From contig JAVLUZ010000164.1 of assembly GCA_036768485.1 (NCBI GenBank), forward strand, positions 664,677 to 728,676: a stretch of DNA of 64,000 bases. Reading direction: 5' to 3'. The notes under the pieces are model-generated. The model was not told where the DNA came from. It saw only the letters and a program-made list of their open reading frames with translations, and made no database searches. The translations under genes and the position numbers were made by a program. Positions 44,548-56,400 of this stretch are shown here, piece by piece; within the stretch, counting starts at the first letter, position 1; every line of letters begins with the position of its first letter. Source of the stretch: Mermis nigrescens. Its lineage: Eukaryota > Nematoda > Enoplea > Mermithida > Mermithidae.

Positions 44548-44675
44548 CAGATGACTCGCTTGTCGCCTTTTGCTGTACTCTTTTATTCTTTTGACCGTAC
44601 GTTTTATTACTCTTTTACATCCTTCGTAATTGTCGCGTTTCCAGTAATAAATTATTTCATTCATTCATTCATTCA
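44548..44675 (+). mobile_element. Retrotransposon 3' UTR insertion
   Basis: ATGACTCGCTTGTCGCC, GACCGTACGTTTTATTACTC, TTCGTAATTGTCGCG and an (ATTC)n tail, the same 3' UTR as at 28490-28632. It interrupts the left arm of the foldback. Confidence 0.75.
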
Positions 44676-44997
44676 GTCAAGTTCAATGCTTATTTATATG
44701 GGAAGCTGGCGCTTTGCTCGCATTTTAACATGTAGTATATGGTTTTAGAAGGCACTTTTATTTGAGATGGTCTGGCAGATTTGCTTCCTGAATAGGGAAT
44801 GTTTTTTTGCGCTGCATGGGTAGCAGCTTCAATAGCTGCCCATCACCCATTAGCGCATTTTGATGGGCCAGCGTAAGCTCTGGTCCTGCATGATAGATAT
44901 TGTGTAGCTGTTGCTGTTCTTGTCATCATTCTGGGAATTGTTTTACTTTAGTGGAAATAAAATATACAGCAGGTACATATGATACTGGAAAAAATGG

Positions 44998-45172
44998 TGT
45001 GTGGCGACAGCAATTGCATGCGGATTCAAATTGGTGCCATACATGGGCTAAGCCTAAGGCATAAATGGAGCCAAATCGCTCCGCTCGCTTCGCAATTTTC
45101 GCTTCTTCTATCTCAGGCTTAGCCCATGCGCTGGCATCAATGTGAATGCACATAACTAAGCCTAAGCCTAAG
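44998..45172. mobile_element. Palindromic hairpin element (family E)
   Basis: GCATGCGGATTCAAATTGGTG and CATGGGCTAAGCCTAAGGC pair with CTCAGGCTTAGCCCATGCG and CATCAATGTGAATGC. The centre is CGCTCCGCTCGCTTCGC. Followed by AACTAAGCCTAAGCCTAAG, the complement of the AGGCTTAGGCTTAG seen beside the other copies. Confidence 0.75.
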
Positions 45173-45523
45173 ACATTGGTAACCCCGCTCAGTCACAGTC
45201 CCCCGACGCTTCGGAGACTAATCCGAAACATTCCCAAACGCTTTTTGGAATCCTTGTTTAACATTGTCGAATAAACTTTGAAGCATTTCATTTCCACTAA
45301 AATAAAACAATTCCCCAGAATGAGGACAAGAACAGCAACAGCTACTCACTATCTATCATACAGGACCTATTGAACCTGCTACACATGCAGCGCAAAAAAC
45401 TTTCCCTGTTGAGGAAGCAAATCCGCCAGACCATCTCAAATAAAAGTGCCTTCTAAAACCATCTATTGCAGGTTAAAATGCGAGCAAAGCGCCAGCTTCC
45501 CATATCAATAAGCATTCAACTTG

Positions 45524-45700
45524 ACTGCATATAATATCACATTGTGTGCTATATTACCTGCAAACTAGGCCGCTGGTTTTTGACTGCATATAATTTTACG
45601 TTGTGGTGTGCTATATTACCTGCAGTCTAGACCGTTGGTTTTTGACTGCATATAATTTTACGTTGTGTGCTATATTACCTGCAGTTGAGTGCAAATAATT
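45524..45700. repeat. ~70-bp tandem repeat, 2.5 copies
   Basis: Unit: GACTGCATATAATTTTACGT, TGTGTGCTATATTACCTGCA, then a CTAGGCCGCTGGTTTTT-like segment. Units begin near 45524, 45589 and 45646. It forms the right terminus of the foldback, whose left end has one unit. Confidence 0.8.
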
Positions 45701-45706
45701 ACTACC

Positions 45707-47227
45707 ATTTCTCAGCCATTATGGCATGAAAATATCATAAAATTTCCGCGCTTCGCGCCAGTCTATCTCATCTATCTATCATCTAATTTTAGGACCAAGT
45801 TTCGGTCAACAAAAAAAATTTTTTTTGTATTTTCTGTTGTTGCAGAAAAAGTCAAAAAAGGCATTATTTAACACCTAGGGTGCATATTTATGCATTTTTA
45901 TCGACTAAATTGGAAAATTTTTTGTTTCTCATAAGGGTCCTCCAAAAAGATAGATGGAAAATTTGCGAAGTGCGTCCAAAACACTGCCAAACATACATGC
46001 ACACGGTCAAAGGCTCTGGGAGAAGTAAACCGAGTTTTCTTTGGATGGGGTAAATTAGTACTTAATTTTGTTATTTAATGTCAAATATTGATACCTAATT
46101 CGTTGTATTTTGTCCTTCATGAATTTTTGTGCGTATGTTCGCATGAAAACAAATAATAATAAGGGCGATGAAATTACCTATCAGGTAAAGTGGGGTAACT
46201 TTGATAGGAAAATGGCTTATTTGACTTTGGACGTTTACAGCATGAGAACAGTGCGGATGTAAGTTCTGTAACTAGGCCAATCGATAGAGCTATTCTTGCT
46301 GTACTGATTCCAAGCGAGCTCGTCTGAAGATTGTAATTGAACTCTTATCTGGAGGGCATTTGCCAAACCCTTTTCCGTTATCAATAATTCCCACCATGTA
46401 GGAAACATTGATAATGTTCCCACGATTTCCCACCGTTATCAATGTTTCCCACCATAGTATCATTGTTTACTACCATGTGGGAAACTTTGATAGGCACACA
46501 GATTCGGGCATTAAACTATTTTTTGGCACATAATGACTGCTTTTGCGACCTGTTACTTGCGCAAACTATGATTTTGACATCAGCTGAGATCAGGCCCGTA
46601 TCCACGGGGAGATAGGAGGGGCACGTGCCCCCTTTAAATGAAATTGAGAATGGTTTTAATAATAATAATAAATAATAATTTTAATAATAATCGTAATCTA
46701 TGTAGTCCCAAGCGCGCGCTTAAAACACGCCATATTCAATCTTTAAACAAACTAAAGCATGTTTTGCATCTATGTCTTCTTTTTTTGCTGGTTTTATGTA
46801 GAAAGTGAGATCCATGTAAGAAATTAACTTGTTAGATATTTTCTGGCGATGATAGAGAAATTTAGCGATGAAGTTTGACAAAATAGAATAGATCGGCGCG
46901 AAGCTCCGACGCAAATGCATAGCTCTGCTTCTGAAAGTTAAGCAATTTTTCTCAGTGGGGGAGGATTCCCCACTGGCTATGCCAATGGTCCTGAACGGAG
47001 TGTATGCGTGAAGGCATATCGTTTGACGTTTCACTAGTTCGTGATAGAAAAGTCCGCCACTCATGAAAATGGTTGGGTAGTAAGGTTCCTCAGATATTAG
47101 AAATAGTAAATAGGTATTTGTTATGTGTATTGTTGAGGTATTATAATTGATGAATTACGGCTTTTTCCTATTAATGAGATTTTTTGACTGATCATCTTTT
47201 GATTTTGTTGAAAGAGTTGGTTGTCGG
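45707..47227. repeat. Repeat-filled upstream region of TMX1 (families G and C)
   Basis: Family G lies at 45991-46160 (ACATGCACACGGTCAAAGG, GAGAAGTAAACCGAG, GCATGAAAACAAA). 46365-46500 contains several GGTGGGAAACATTGATAA-like words in both orientations. A family C copy is at 46592-46985 (GGCCCGTATCCACGGGG to GAGGATTCCCCACTGGCTATG, with the CGGCGCGAAGCTCCG hairpin at 46894-46908). No promoter element can be assigned with confidence. Confidence 0.5.
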
Positions 47228-47274
47228 CTTTCAGTATAACTGATTCGCTTGCTGAAAGATTATTTTGTCGCTGA
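47221..47274 (+). promoter_or_regulatory. Splice (or trans-splice) acceptor 41 nt before the TMX1 start
   Basis: TTGTCGGCTTTCAG ends at 47232, followed by an in-frame-stop-containing leader and the ATG at 47274. It is a good AG acceptor, either of a 5' UTR intron or of spliced-leader addition. Confidence 0.5.
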
Positions 47275-47422
47275 TGGGCTTGAATCGCCTCATTGGATTG
47301 GCTAATTTGCTGTCATTACTTTATTTCACTGAAATTCATTCTGCTCATAACAAGAATTTAATTAATATCAATGAAGAAAATTGGAGGGACATATTGGCCG
47401 GAGAATGGATGATTGCATTTAA
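47274..47422 (+). CDS. TMX1: TMX1 exon 1
   Basis: 149 nt, residues 1-49 plus two bases. The first ATG is at 47274, with a signal peptide LIGLANLLSLLYF. The donor AA|GTTAAC is weak but is the only GT near the point where homology ends. Confidence 0.88.
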
Positions 47423-50400
47423 GTTAACTGAAGAAATATTACTCATAATGTACCTACTATTTTAGTTTCGTTGTTGTATGATTCTTATTTCAACAAAATG
47501 ACTATCATATATTCATGAATAAGTTCCAAATCGGATGAATCAAATTAAATTCGATAAATTTCTGTTTTTTTATTTTCTTGTCTTTTATCCTTCTGATTTA
47601 TTTTGAAAAAATCTTGCCTTTTATTTTTGTTTAAAGCGAAAGATTCTAAATTTTAATTCTCCGAATTCGTTCCTGGATTGATTCTTCTTATAGTATAAAC
47701 TGAGGAGTGTTTTAAATCGTAAATATTTTAGTCTGTGAATTGATTTCGCGTTTCTGTGCCCGTAAATACTTGCACATAAATCCTTGTTTGATATCGGTCG
47801 GAATTCTTGACTTAATAATTTGTATGAATATAGTAAATTTTGAAAATTTCTTACCTAATTTTAAAAATCATTCGATGTGCTGCTATGTATGTTCAATCAG
47901 AAATTCAAGTGAATTCTCTACTTTTTTCAGACTACTGTCGTAGAAAAGTAAGGTGTTTGGGGGTTAGAGGAGGTGAAATCCAGCATGGGCAGGTAGTGAA
48001 TCATGGTCAAAATATGCGTTCTTGCTTTACATGATCTTGGGGGGATTTTCACCCCTCTTCGTAGAAATATTTTCACCACCTTCCCCTCCCTTTGAAATTT
48101 CCCCCCTCACCCCAAAATTCGCGATATCTCGAAAGTTTCCAGAGGTTTCTTATAAATTCGTAGAAAAGGTGTAATTAAGGGTTTTTGCTATCTATTTGCT
48201 CAAAAGTGTCAAATTTTCGGCACTTCGCACCATTTGCTTATCTTTTGAATATGTTTTGTCCAATTTGTTCGACTTTTTTCAATTTTTTAAATGTTTTTAT
48301 GCTTTAGAAAGATTGAGTATCGTCAAAATGCCGAGAAACTATCTTTTTGACGCGTGCCTACCATTTTTAGACCCAAAAAGACACTTTAAATTTTCAACCC
48401 CCAGAATTTCCCATGCTGTGGATGTCTGGTTCTTGCTACTTAAAAGTAAAAATAAAATGAGGTTTTCATTTTTTCATGTCTATTAATGCCCTTTTTGACG
48501 GCGAAAAAAGTTTTTTAATTTAAGCATTGATTTTGATTGAAAAGGGAGATAAGTGAATAGGGTTTTCTTAAACGCAAAAATCCTACTAAACCTGACGATT
48601 TCCCGAAGTCGCCCGACAGTAACTCGATTTTCGAAACGCCTACTGTCGTATGCTCTTGTCCGGCTGCTATCTTGCCAATTTAATGATGAATGTATTTGAA
48701 GAAATATCGATCTCTAATTTTGTTCTAATATAGTCATGAACTCACTGTAGTCTATAAGCTAATATTAACAGCGCAATCTCTCATTAGAGTCCCACCTTGC
48801 GCCACTTAGGTGGTTTCATAAGTCGCTTTCATCTTGCAGAAAAAACGATCCAAGTCAGGACTAAAAATTTCAGTCAAATTAAATTGGGGAGTAAACAAGC
48901 CACGGGTGCTGAAAAAAGCAGCATATGCAAACAAACATTTCGTCATGATTGTTTTGCTTATCTAAAAAATTCGTATCTTAAAAAATTTAAGCTTTTGAAT
49001 ATCTTTAGTTTTATTATATGAGAATTTATATTAAATCAATATTTTAGCGAAAATTTCAGTAAAAATTCTCTAATTTCCACAAAAAGTCTTTTAATCGCGT
49101 GAATTACCATACATCAGCTTAGCTTGAGAGCTGGCGTTTTCTCCCGCAATAAGTTTTTAGCGTCCCGCAAGAAATTTTTAAGCCGCGACAGACTGTTTGC
49201 CATGCAAACGCACTGTTTTTAGAAAATAAAATTAATATGACGAAAAACTGTAACTTCTTTTACAATCTTATATTGCTGTGCAATTTTTCAAAAAGAACTG
49301 CGACTTATATGAATCTATTTGCATTCATATGTGGAATCAAACGGGAAACTTATCTTACCTACTCAAAAGTATAAAACCTTCAAAACACCTTAATTTTTGA
49401 AGGTTTGAGGTATAAGGCAGATTTCGATTTTAAAAACTTTCTAGCTGCTTGCACGGCTTTTTGTATTCGGCCAAATTTTTTCTGCTGTACATAGACTTTG
49501 TAGGACCGTCTTTTTACATCTACAAAGATTGGGAAAACTGCAAAAACGTCTAAAATTCAAAAAATTTCCGGCGCTTCGCGCTGAAATGAGTACTCGTTAC
49601 TCGTACATATTCTATGTACATATGTCTTTATAATGACAAAAATTGAGTTTTAAAAGGCAAAATCGTCAGATTTTTTGGCGCTTTGCAGTTTTATTAGGAA
49701 AGTTTTGTATTTTTCATCGTCATAAATTAGAAGTCGGCTTAGCTACGCTACTAAAGACCGGAAAACCTAATTTTACCACACGGAAAGAGTTAGTGTACCA
49801 TATTGTTGTACCCTCCAATATACATATACAAAAAGTGCAAAGGCTTTATGGACCATCTTCATAGATAAACAAAGGTACCTTGTACAAAAAACACTAGTCG
49901 CTTGCCTTTATTTGTTTATTTAGTAGCAGATGCTTGTGGATTCTCTTTCCTTTTATATTCTCGTGTACTACTCTTGTACTTGCCTCTCGATTTTAATGAT
50001 AAAAAGGTATAGTTTCAAATTGATAAAATTGATACGGAAGTGTTCAAGACATTTTTAGAAGGGGCAAGTGGCCATATATTTTTGGCCAGAATGATAAAAA
50101 ATGCACCTAAAAATGGCTTGAAATGTAAGTTTTTGCTCATAAGCGGGGAGAGGGGCAGAAAAATCTTAATCTTTGAGGGATATAGGGGACGGCCGATTTA
50201 ATTTTTTAGCGATATTTATTCGATTCATGTCTGATTTTTCTTAGTTACATCCTTTCTTATCCTTTAAACCCATATTTCCTAGTGCCTTCCTATATCCATT
50301 TTTTTTATCAAAGCATTCTTCCTTGCTTGGAAAGAAATGTGGATGACATTTTAAGTCACAGTGAGTCACTTATAATAAAGTGTTAAGGTGTCTCAGTCGT

Positions 50401-53400
50401 TAGGTGTACTTATTTGCGTGATATTCTTATATCGCGTTTTCGTGCTTAATTACGTAGTCTTAGGGGCTCAACTTACAGATCTCACTCTCAGATAAATGAA
50501 TGTTTATTGTATAATATGATTCGACTATTTGTGTCGTTTGCTCTCAGAATCAATAGTATTCTATTCGCTTTTCAGTCATGGATGTATGTATGCATCATCG
50601 TTAAAAAGCATTCTGAATATTGTCGCACTTCACGTATTAATTTGACATTTGTGCAGTGCTTCAAATGCGCGCAAAACTCAAGTGACCTTGATTAAATCGT
50701 CTGCGTGGACTGGCATAAATTTTCTGCCCTGAATTTCGTTCACTGTGTTTCTGGTTAATAAACAATACGATTCAGTGTAAAAAACTTTCGATTGGTGTTT
50801 ATTGACGAAAAGGGAAGAAGTAAAAAAATTTATATAAGTTCTGGTCAGGCCAGCCTGTTTGATACGATCTTTTGATTATGTGTTTTATATGTATATCTAA
50901 TAACCAAGACATTGGGTCAAATATTAGTTTCGGAATTTTTGCGATCAAGTTTATATAAGACACGGAGCCAGCAACATTATCTCGAAAAGTTTATATGCTC
51001 AGATGTTTCGAAAAACTTACAATCCGCGGTGGAAAAATCGAAACAGAAGCATCATTTCTGCACAGATTGGGGCGTGCATCACTTTGAATTAATTGCGAAA
51101 ATTAGTATTGCTAATGATTATAGTTGTTGATTAATAAATACTTTTTGCAATTTTCTCATCTACTCTTTTTGTGTCTGAATCAGCTTAGGTTACTTTTAGA
51201 TTGGTTGATGCGGATGACATTAGTTCATCAAGCCAATCTCTAGCGATAATGGTAGACGATCGCAATTTCAAAATAACAGCATTAAAATCCATGCAGGCCT
51301 CCCATTAGAGCAGAGCTAATAATAGACATACATTCAATTAGGAATAATTACGTTCAAACAAAGCTAAATTTTAAAGTTGTATATATAATACCTTTCTATT
51401 TATTAACCAAGTTTGATTTTACAATATTATTGTATCATGCTTGTATTCGTACCCGGCACTACTTTGGAGCCCCCTCCGGTTCCGACTTTATGGCTAAAGT
51501 CGGTCCCGGGTATACCTGGGCGTGGAGGGGTATTGGGGGTGTGCACCTTCCAGAAACCAAAATACCCCCCAGAATTCAATTTTTGAAATTTTTGTCTTTT
51601 TTTCGCAATTTTTTGATGCCAATGGATAGTGCTCGATGAGAAACGTTGAAAAATGGTGTTTTTTCGCCATACCACCATCTTTAAGGCCATTTTTGACCTT
51701 TGAAAAAATCTTGCACCCCTAGAATTTTGGTGCCGCCCACCTATGGTTTCGGATCCGAAATTTCAGCTGGTTACCGGCTAAACAGGTTCGAGTACCCGTA
51801 GCAGTCCTAGTACATATGTATGTTTGTATGTGCAATGTAATATATATGTATGTATAAATCTATCAGCCCGTAGCCATGGGGGCAAGGGGCAGTTACCCTC
51901 CACCCCTCCCCTGAAACAAAAAAAAATTTTGTTTCTCACAAGGGTCCCTCAAGGAAGAAATGAAGAATGATTGACTAAGGAAGAAACGAAAAATCATTGA
52001 AGTGAATTTGTATGGTCGCCAGAACAGGATTTTTCCGTAGTTTTGACCTAGTAAACACAAACTTTTGCGGCGCCTAGCGCCAGATTATGTTATTGCTTCT
52101 GTATAGGTTTTGTCTTTTAAACCTCTCTAATTTGAGTTAGGTATGAATAATTTGTCAAATGTTTCTGGCCCTTCGCCCCGAATCACTAATTTTCTGGTCG
52201 TTTTTCTTTGCAGAACTCAAAGATGGAGTATAAACATTGTTTTTTTTGTACAAGGTCCGTTTGTACATGTACAAAGATGGTCCCTAAAAGTCTTTGTACA
52301 TTTAGTACACACAAATTTCGGGTACTATAATATGGTACAGTAGTGATTTAAGTGTGGCAAAAACAGAGTTGTTCGACCTTTGGTTACGTATTTTAGCAAT
52401 TTCTAGGTTTCTGAGGGCAAAAATCAATAATAATCGTCTCAAAACGGCGCGAAGCGCAAAAAATTTGGCATTTTCCCTTTCGAAATGCAATTTCTGAAAT
52501 TATAAAGATATATAGAACCCACAATTGCTCGTTTCGGCGCGGAGCGCCGAGAATTTTGCGAATTTCTAACCTTTTTTGCAGTTTTTGTCTCCCAAAAAAT
52601 CTTTGTACATGTACAAAGACGGTCCCCAAAAGTCTTTGTACATCGCGAAAAATCTTTGCCGAATACAAAAAAAAATCGTGAGTACAAATACGAAAAATTA
52701 AAAAATTGTTTATGAATTGGACAATCAGAAACATTTTTTGTAAAAGACAAAGATTTTGAGGCTCATTGTACAATATACAAAGACTTTTTGTGGCAAAGTG
52801 ACAGTAATTTTAATGTTTGTTCGAGTATTTTTAGCAGGATTTCAGAAAATTTTCGGTGCTTCGCGCCGAGTATCGTAATTATAATTTATTTAGCTCCAAG
52901 CGCGGGCATAAAACCTCCAAAATCTATCTTTTCTTGTAATTTCGAGCATCTTTGTCCAGATTTAAACATAATGTCGGGAAAGTGTCGTGAAAACGTAGTG
53001 ATTTTTTACTTTTTAATATGTATTTTTGCATTTTGCCGCATACTGTCTGCGTGTAAGCATGCTGGTTTCATTGCAGATGCATCATATATGGTGCAGTTTA
53101 TTTTTTAAGTAAGGCTCCTTGGTGCCCCGCATGTATAGATCTTGGAAAAGCTTGGGATTCGTTCGCCGACGTGAGTGAAGATCTAAATGCGAATGTAGCA
53201 GAAATCGACGTTACCATTAGTCCAGGTTTGAGCGGAAGATTTCTGGTCACCGCTCTCCCCACGATTTATCAGTACGTATTTTTATTTTATATTTTAATAA
53301 AATACATGCATCGCATACCCGTCCTTGAATTTCTTTGTTAGTTTATTGTTTCTGTTATAGTAGTTGATTAGTGTATGCCTGATAAGTATCAGTATTTGGA

Positions 53401-56400
53401 AAATTCGACATTTGTACGTAGTGGAATTTTTTAATTCATTGAAGTGTAAAAGACGGCGTCTTCCGGCAATACCTCGGATCTCGGGATAAAGATGATTTTA
53501 TCAGTTTCATCGAAGAGAAAAAGTGGCGATCCGTTAATCCGGTTCCGTCATGGAAACATCCCGATACCGTACAGTGAGTTTTTAACTTACTGTTTTTTTT
53601 TGTTTTTGGCAAAGATTTTTCCCGATGCACAAAGGCTTTTCGGGACCGTCTTTGTACATGTACAAAGATTTTCGGGAAGATAAAAATTGCAAAAAAGGTC
53701 TAAAATTCGCAAAAACTCCCGGCGCTGAGTAATTGTTGTGTTCTATATATCTTTATAATGGCAGAAATTGCATTTTAAAGGGAGAATGTCAAATTTTCGA
53801 CGCTTCGCGCCGTTTTGAAACGATTTTTAGTGATTTTTGCCTTTAGAGACCCAGAAATTAGCTAAAATACTCTACCAAAAGTAGATAAACTCTGTTCAAC
53901 ACCAAAATCGCTACTGTACCATATTTTAGTACCCAAAAATTTGTGTGTATTAAATGTACAAAGACTTTTGGGGACCATCTTTGTGCATGTACAAAGGGAC
54001 CTTGTACAAAAAAACACTGGTCGTTAATCGAAAATCCTTTTGGGTACTCGCGAGAGTACTTGTGTGACAACAGCCGTCTTATTTTAATTTTGATTATAAT
54101 TGTAAAAGGCTAATATTAGTTTAAAAGCCAACAAATAACTCAGTTTTTTGACTTGGCTGCATTAGGATTAAGCGGTAAATTACTTAGTAACAGAAGGGGT
54201 ATTGGTCTATCTGTCAATTTTAAGTGCCGCCAACCTCCGTTTGCCTGTATCGCATGTGTATGACCTTTCGAGTTTCTGAATACGTTTTTTCATGATCTCA
54301 GACAGTTCTGTACAAATATTTTAAGAACGTTTTTTGCATGAAGGCAAAATGTATTTTTACAAATATTTTTTTACATTTATTTGCAAAGCACGATGCTTAG
54401 GTTTATCATTTTGAATATTATTACGATAATTATCTTTACAAGCGCATGGGGTGTCAAAAGTTCTCAAATTTCTCCGATTTCAAATACTTAACCTACTCGC
54501 AGGGTCATGAAAGGGGTTGATCTCCAAAGCCTCTAAAGTTTTTAAAGGGTACATAGGGTGATGCACGGAAATGATTGTTATTGGATTGAAATATGCATCG
54601 TCTCAGCAAAAAATGAATGTTCCGTTTTAAATTTTCGTTTCATAGGATTCGGCGATTGAAATCTTGCTATTTTTGCTCAACATTATTTGGTTAAAAAGAA
54701 ACCAAAAATTTTCGAAAAAATTTGAATTTTTTTGATCTCAGAGAATAGAGTACGTCGAAAAACATCGATAATACGCTCTAATCAAATACTTTAGAACTTT
54801 TTTCGAAAAATTCATAGTAAATGTGCTATTTTAAGGCTTTGTATCTATTTTTTGTTCAGAAGTGTCGACCTAGTTATTTTTTAATCATTTAATTAAAATT
54901 TTTTTGATATTTTATGGAAATTTTTTAGGTTTTTGAGCTCTAGAAAGATGAGAATCGTCAGAAACGCCTGAAAATTATGTTTTTAACGCGTATCCATCGC
55001 TTTTGAGCATAAAGACGCTCCTTAAAATTTCACCCTACCCCTTACCAGACTTTACAATGCTGTGCAATTAAGTCTGCTGCCTATTGCCATTAAATTATTG
55101 GATAAATAGAAATATCGTCAATTTTGTGTTATCTGTGATTTTCCATTTTTTTAAAAGAATTTGTCGAAATGTTAAGTGCTTCTGCTATGTACCTGCAACG
55201 TCAAGTCATTTCAGTTATTTGAAATAGTTTGTTATTTAAGTGAAGGAAGTCATCTCCGAGTGCTTAGATTCTAATAGGTAATGAATGAATAATGTTTTTG
55301 TTCATCTTTAATCTTTTGTTTCCGTCAGAATTTTGATTATCATCTCCTATGCTTTTGTAGCAATTTGTTTGAATGAAAATTATTAGGTAAAGTTTCATTA
55401 CACCTGTTTGCCTATTTAAAGTCGCTTTTTATATCGCATATAAATGTAGTCTGCTTGAAAAGCTTTTTCGTCCTGCTTAAATTGCATTATTAGAATAGAA
55501 GTTTATAATTAACAAAATTTTAAGTAATAATCTCATTAATAGTTCTGTTATGACCTTTATTTTCTGAATTGCAGAATGACCATTGTCTCCTACTTCTTCA
55601 AGCTCAGTATGGCTGTACGGGACTTGCACAATTATATGGTCGAAAAACAGGGCATCCCTTCATGGGGTTCATATGCAATTTTCGGTTTGACGACTTTGGT
55701 GCTTGGGTGCATATTGGGTTTCGTAAGTTTTCTGCGCTGCATACAAAACTGGATTTGTGCGATTTGACGGGTTGATTTAAGCGCTTAGATTTTATTATTT
55801 CAAAATGAATAACAAATAAAATTAAACAATTTAGCAGAAGCTTGCGAAAATCTAACCTTGTTATGAGTCGATTTCTTTATTTGATGCTCTACAAAAAATT
55901 TCAAATGTCCCGGTATCTTGTAAAGACGTCCGTTGTGAATTTTCTTAACATAATGAATTCGATGAAATTGACGCTTTGAATTTTATCCGATATATATTGA
56001 GTTATAATTCTAAACTACATATTATTTCCCCTTGTTTTGCTCTTTTTATTCGTTCTTAACGTTTTACGTACATGTAGTGGCTTGTTACAGCTTTGTTTTT
56101 ACTCTTTCTTCTACGATTTCTTAAATAATTAAGAGCTTAATAATCTATTAATTGTAAGGGTTAGTATAGGAACATATCCAGAAACAAACCTGCAATAGAT
56201 TTAGCTGGTATAAGGCTTTGTGGATGCTCTATAAAATCAGTCATTTGCCCTCAAGATATCCTGAATTTCAGGCGCAACGCAATTATAAGTCTTTTTTGAA
56301 TCTTTATAGCCTCTCATTAATATTCTTTTTATGAGAAAATTCTGCACGCTTCGCAATTCTCTTTAGAATTGAGCTTTTTTGGCTTATGTGTAAAAATTAA

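Larger units (their letters stand above)
44471..45706. mobile_element. 1.24-kb foldback element
   Basis: The outer 75 bp, GGTAGTAATTATTTGCA to AAAACCAGCGG, recur inverted at the right end with about six mismatches. Inner arms 44685-44975 and 45285-45530 are also inverted copies (GGGAAGCTGGCGCTTTGCTC, CTATTTTTATTTGAGATGG-like, CATGATAGATATTGTGTAGC). The left arm has received a retrotransposon 3' end (44548-44675), and the centre holds a family E hairpin. No coding capacity or clear target duplication. Confidence 0.78.

Noticed and set aside
52788..53108. 106-codon frame ending just before TMX1 exon 2
   Set aside because: It stops in the intron at TAA 53106-53108, out of phase with exon 2. Exon 1 at 47274 already supplies the homologous N-terminus.
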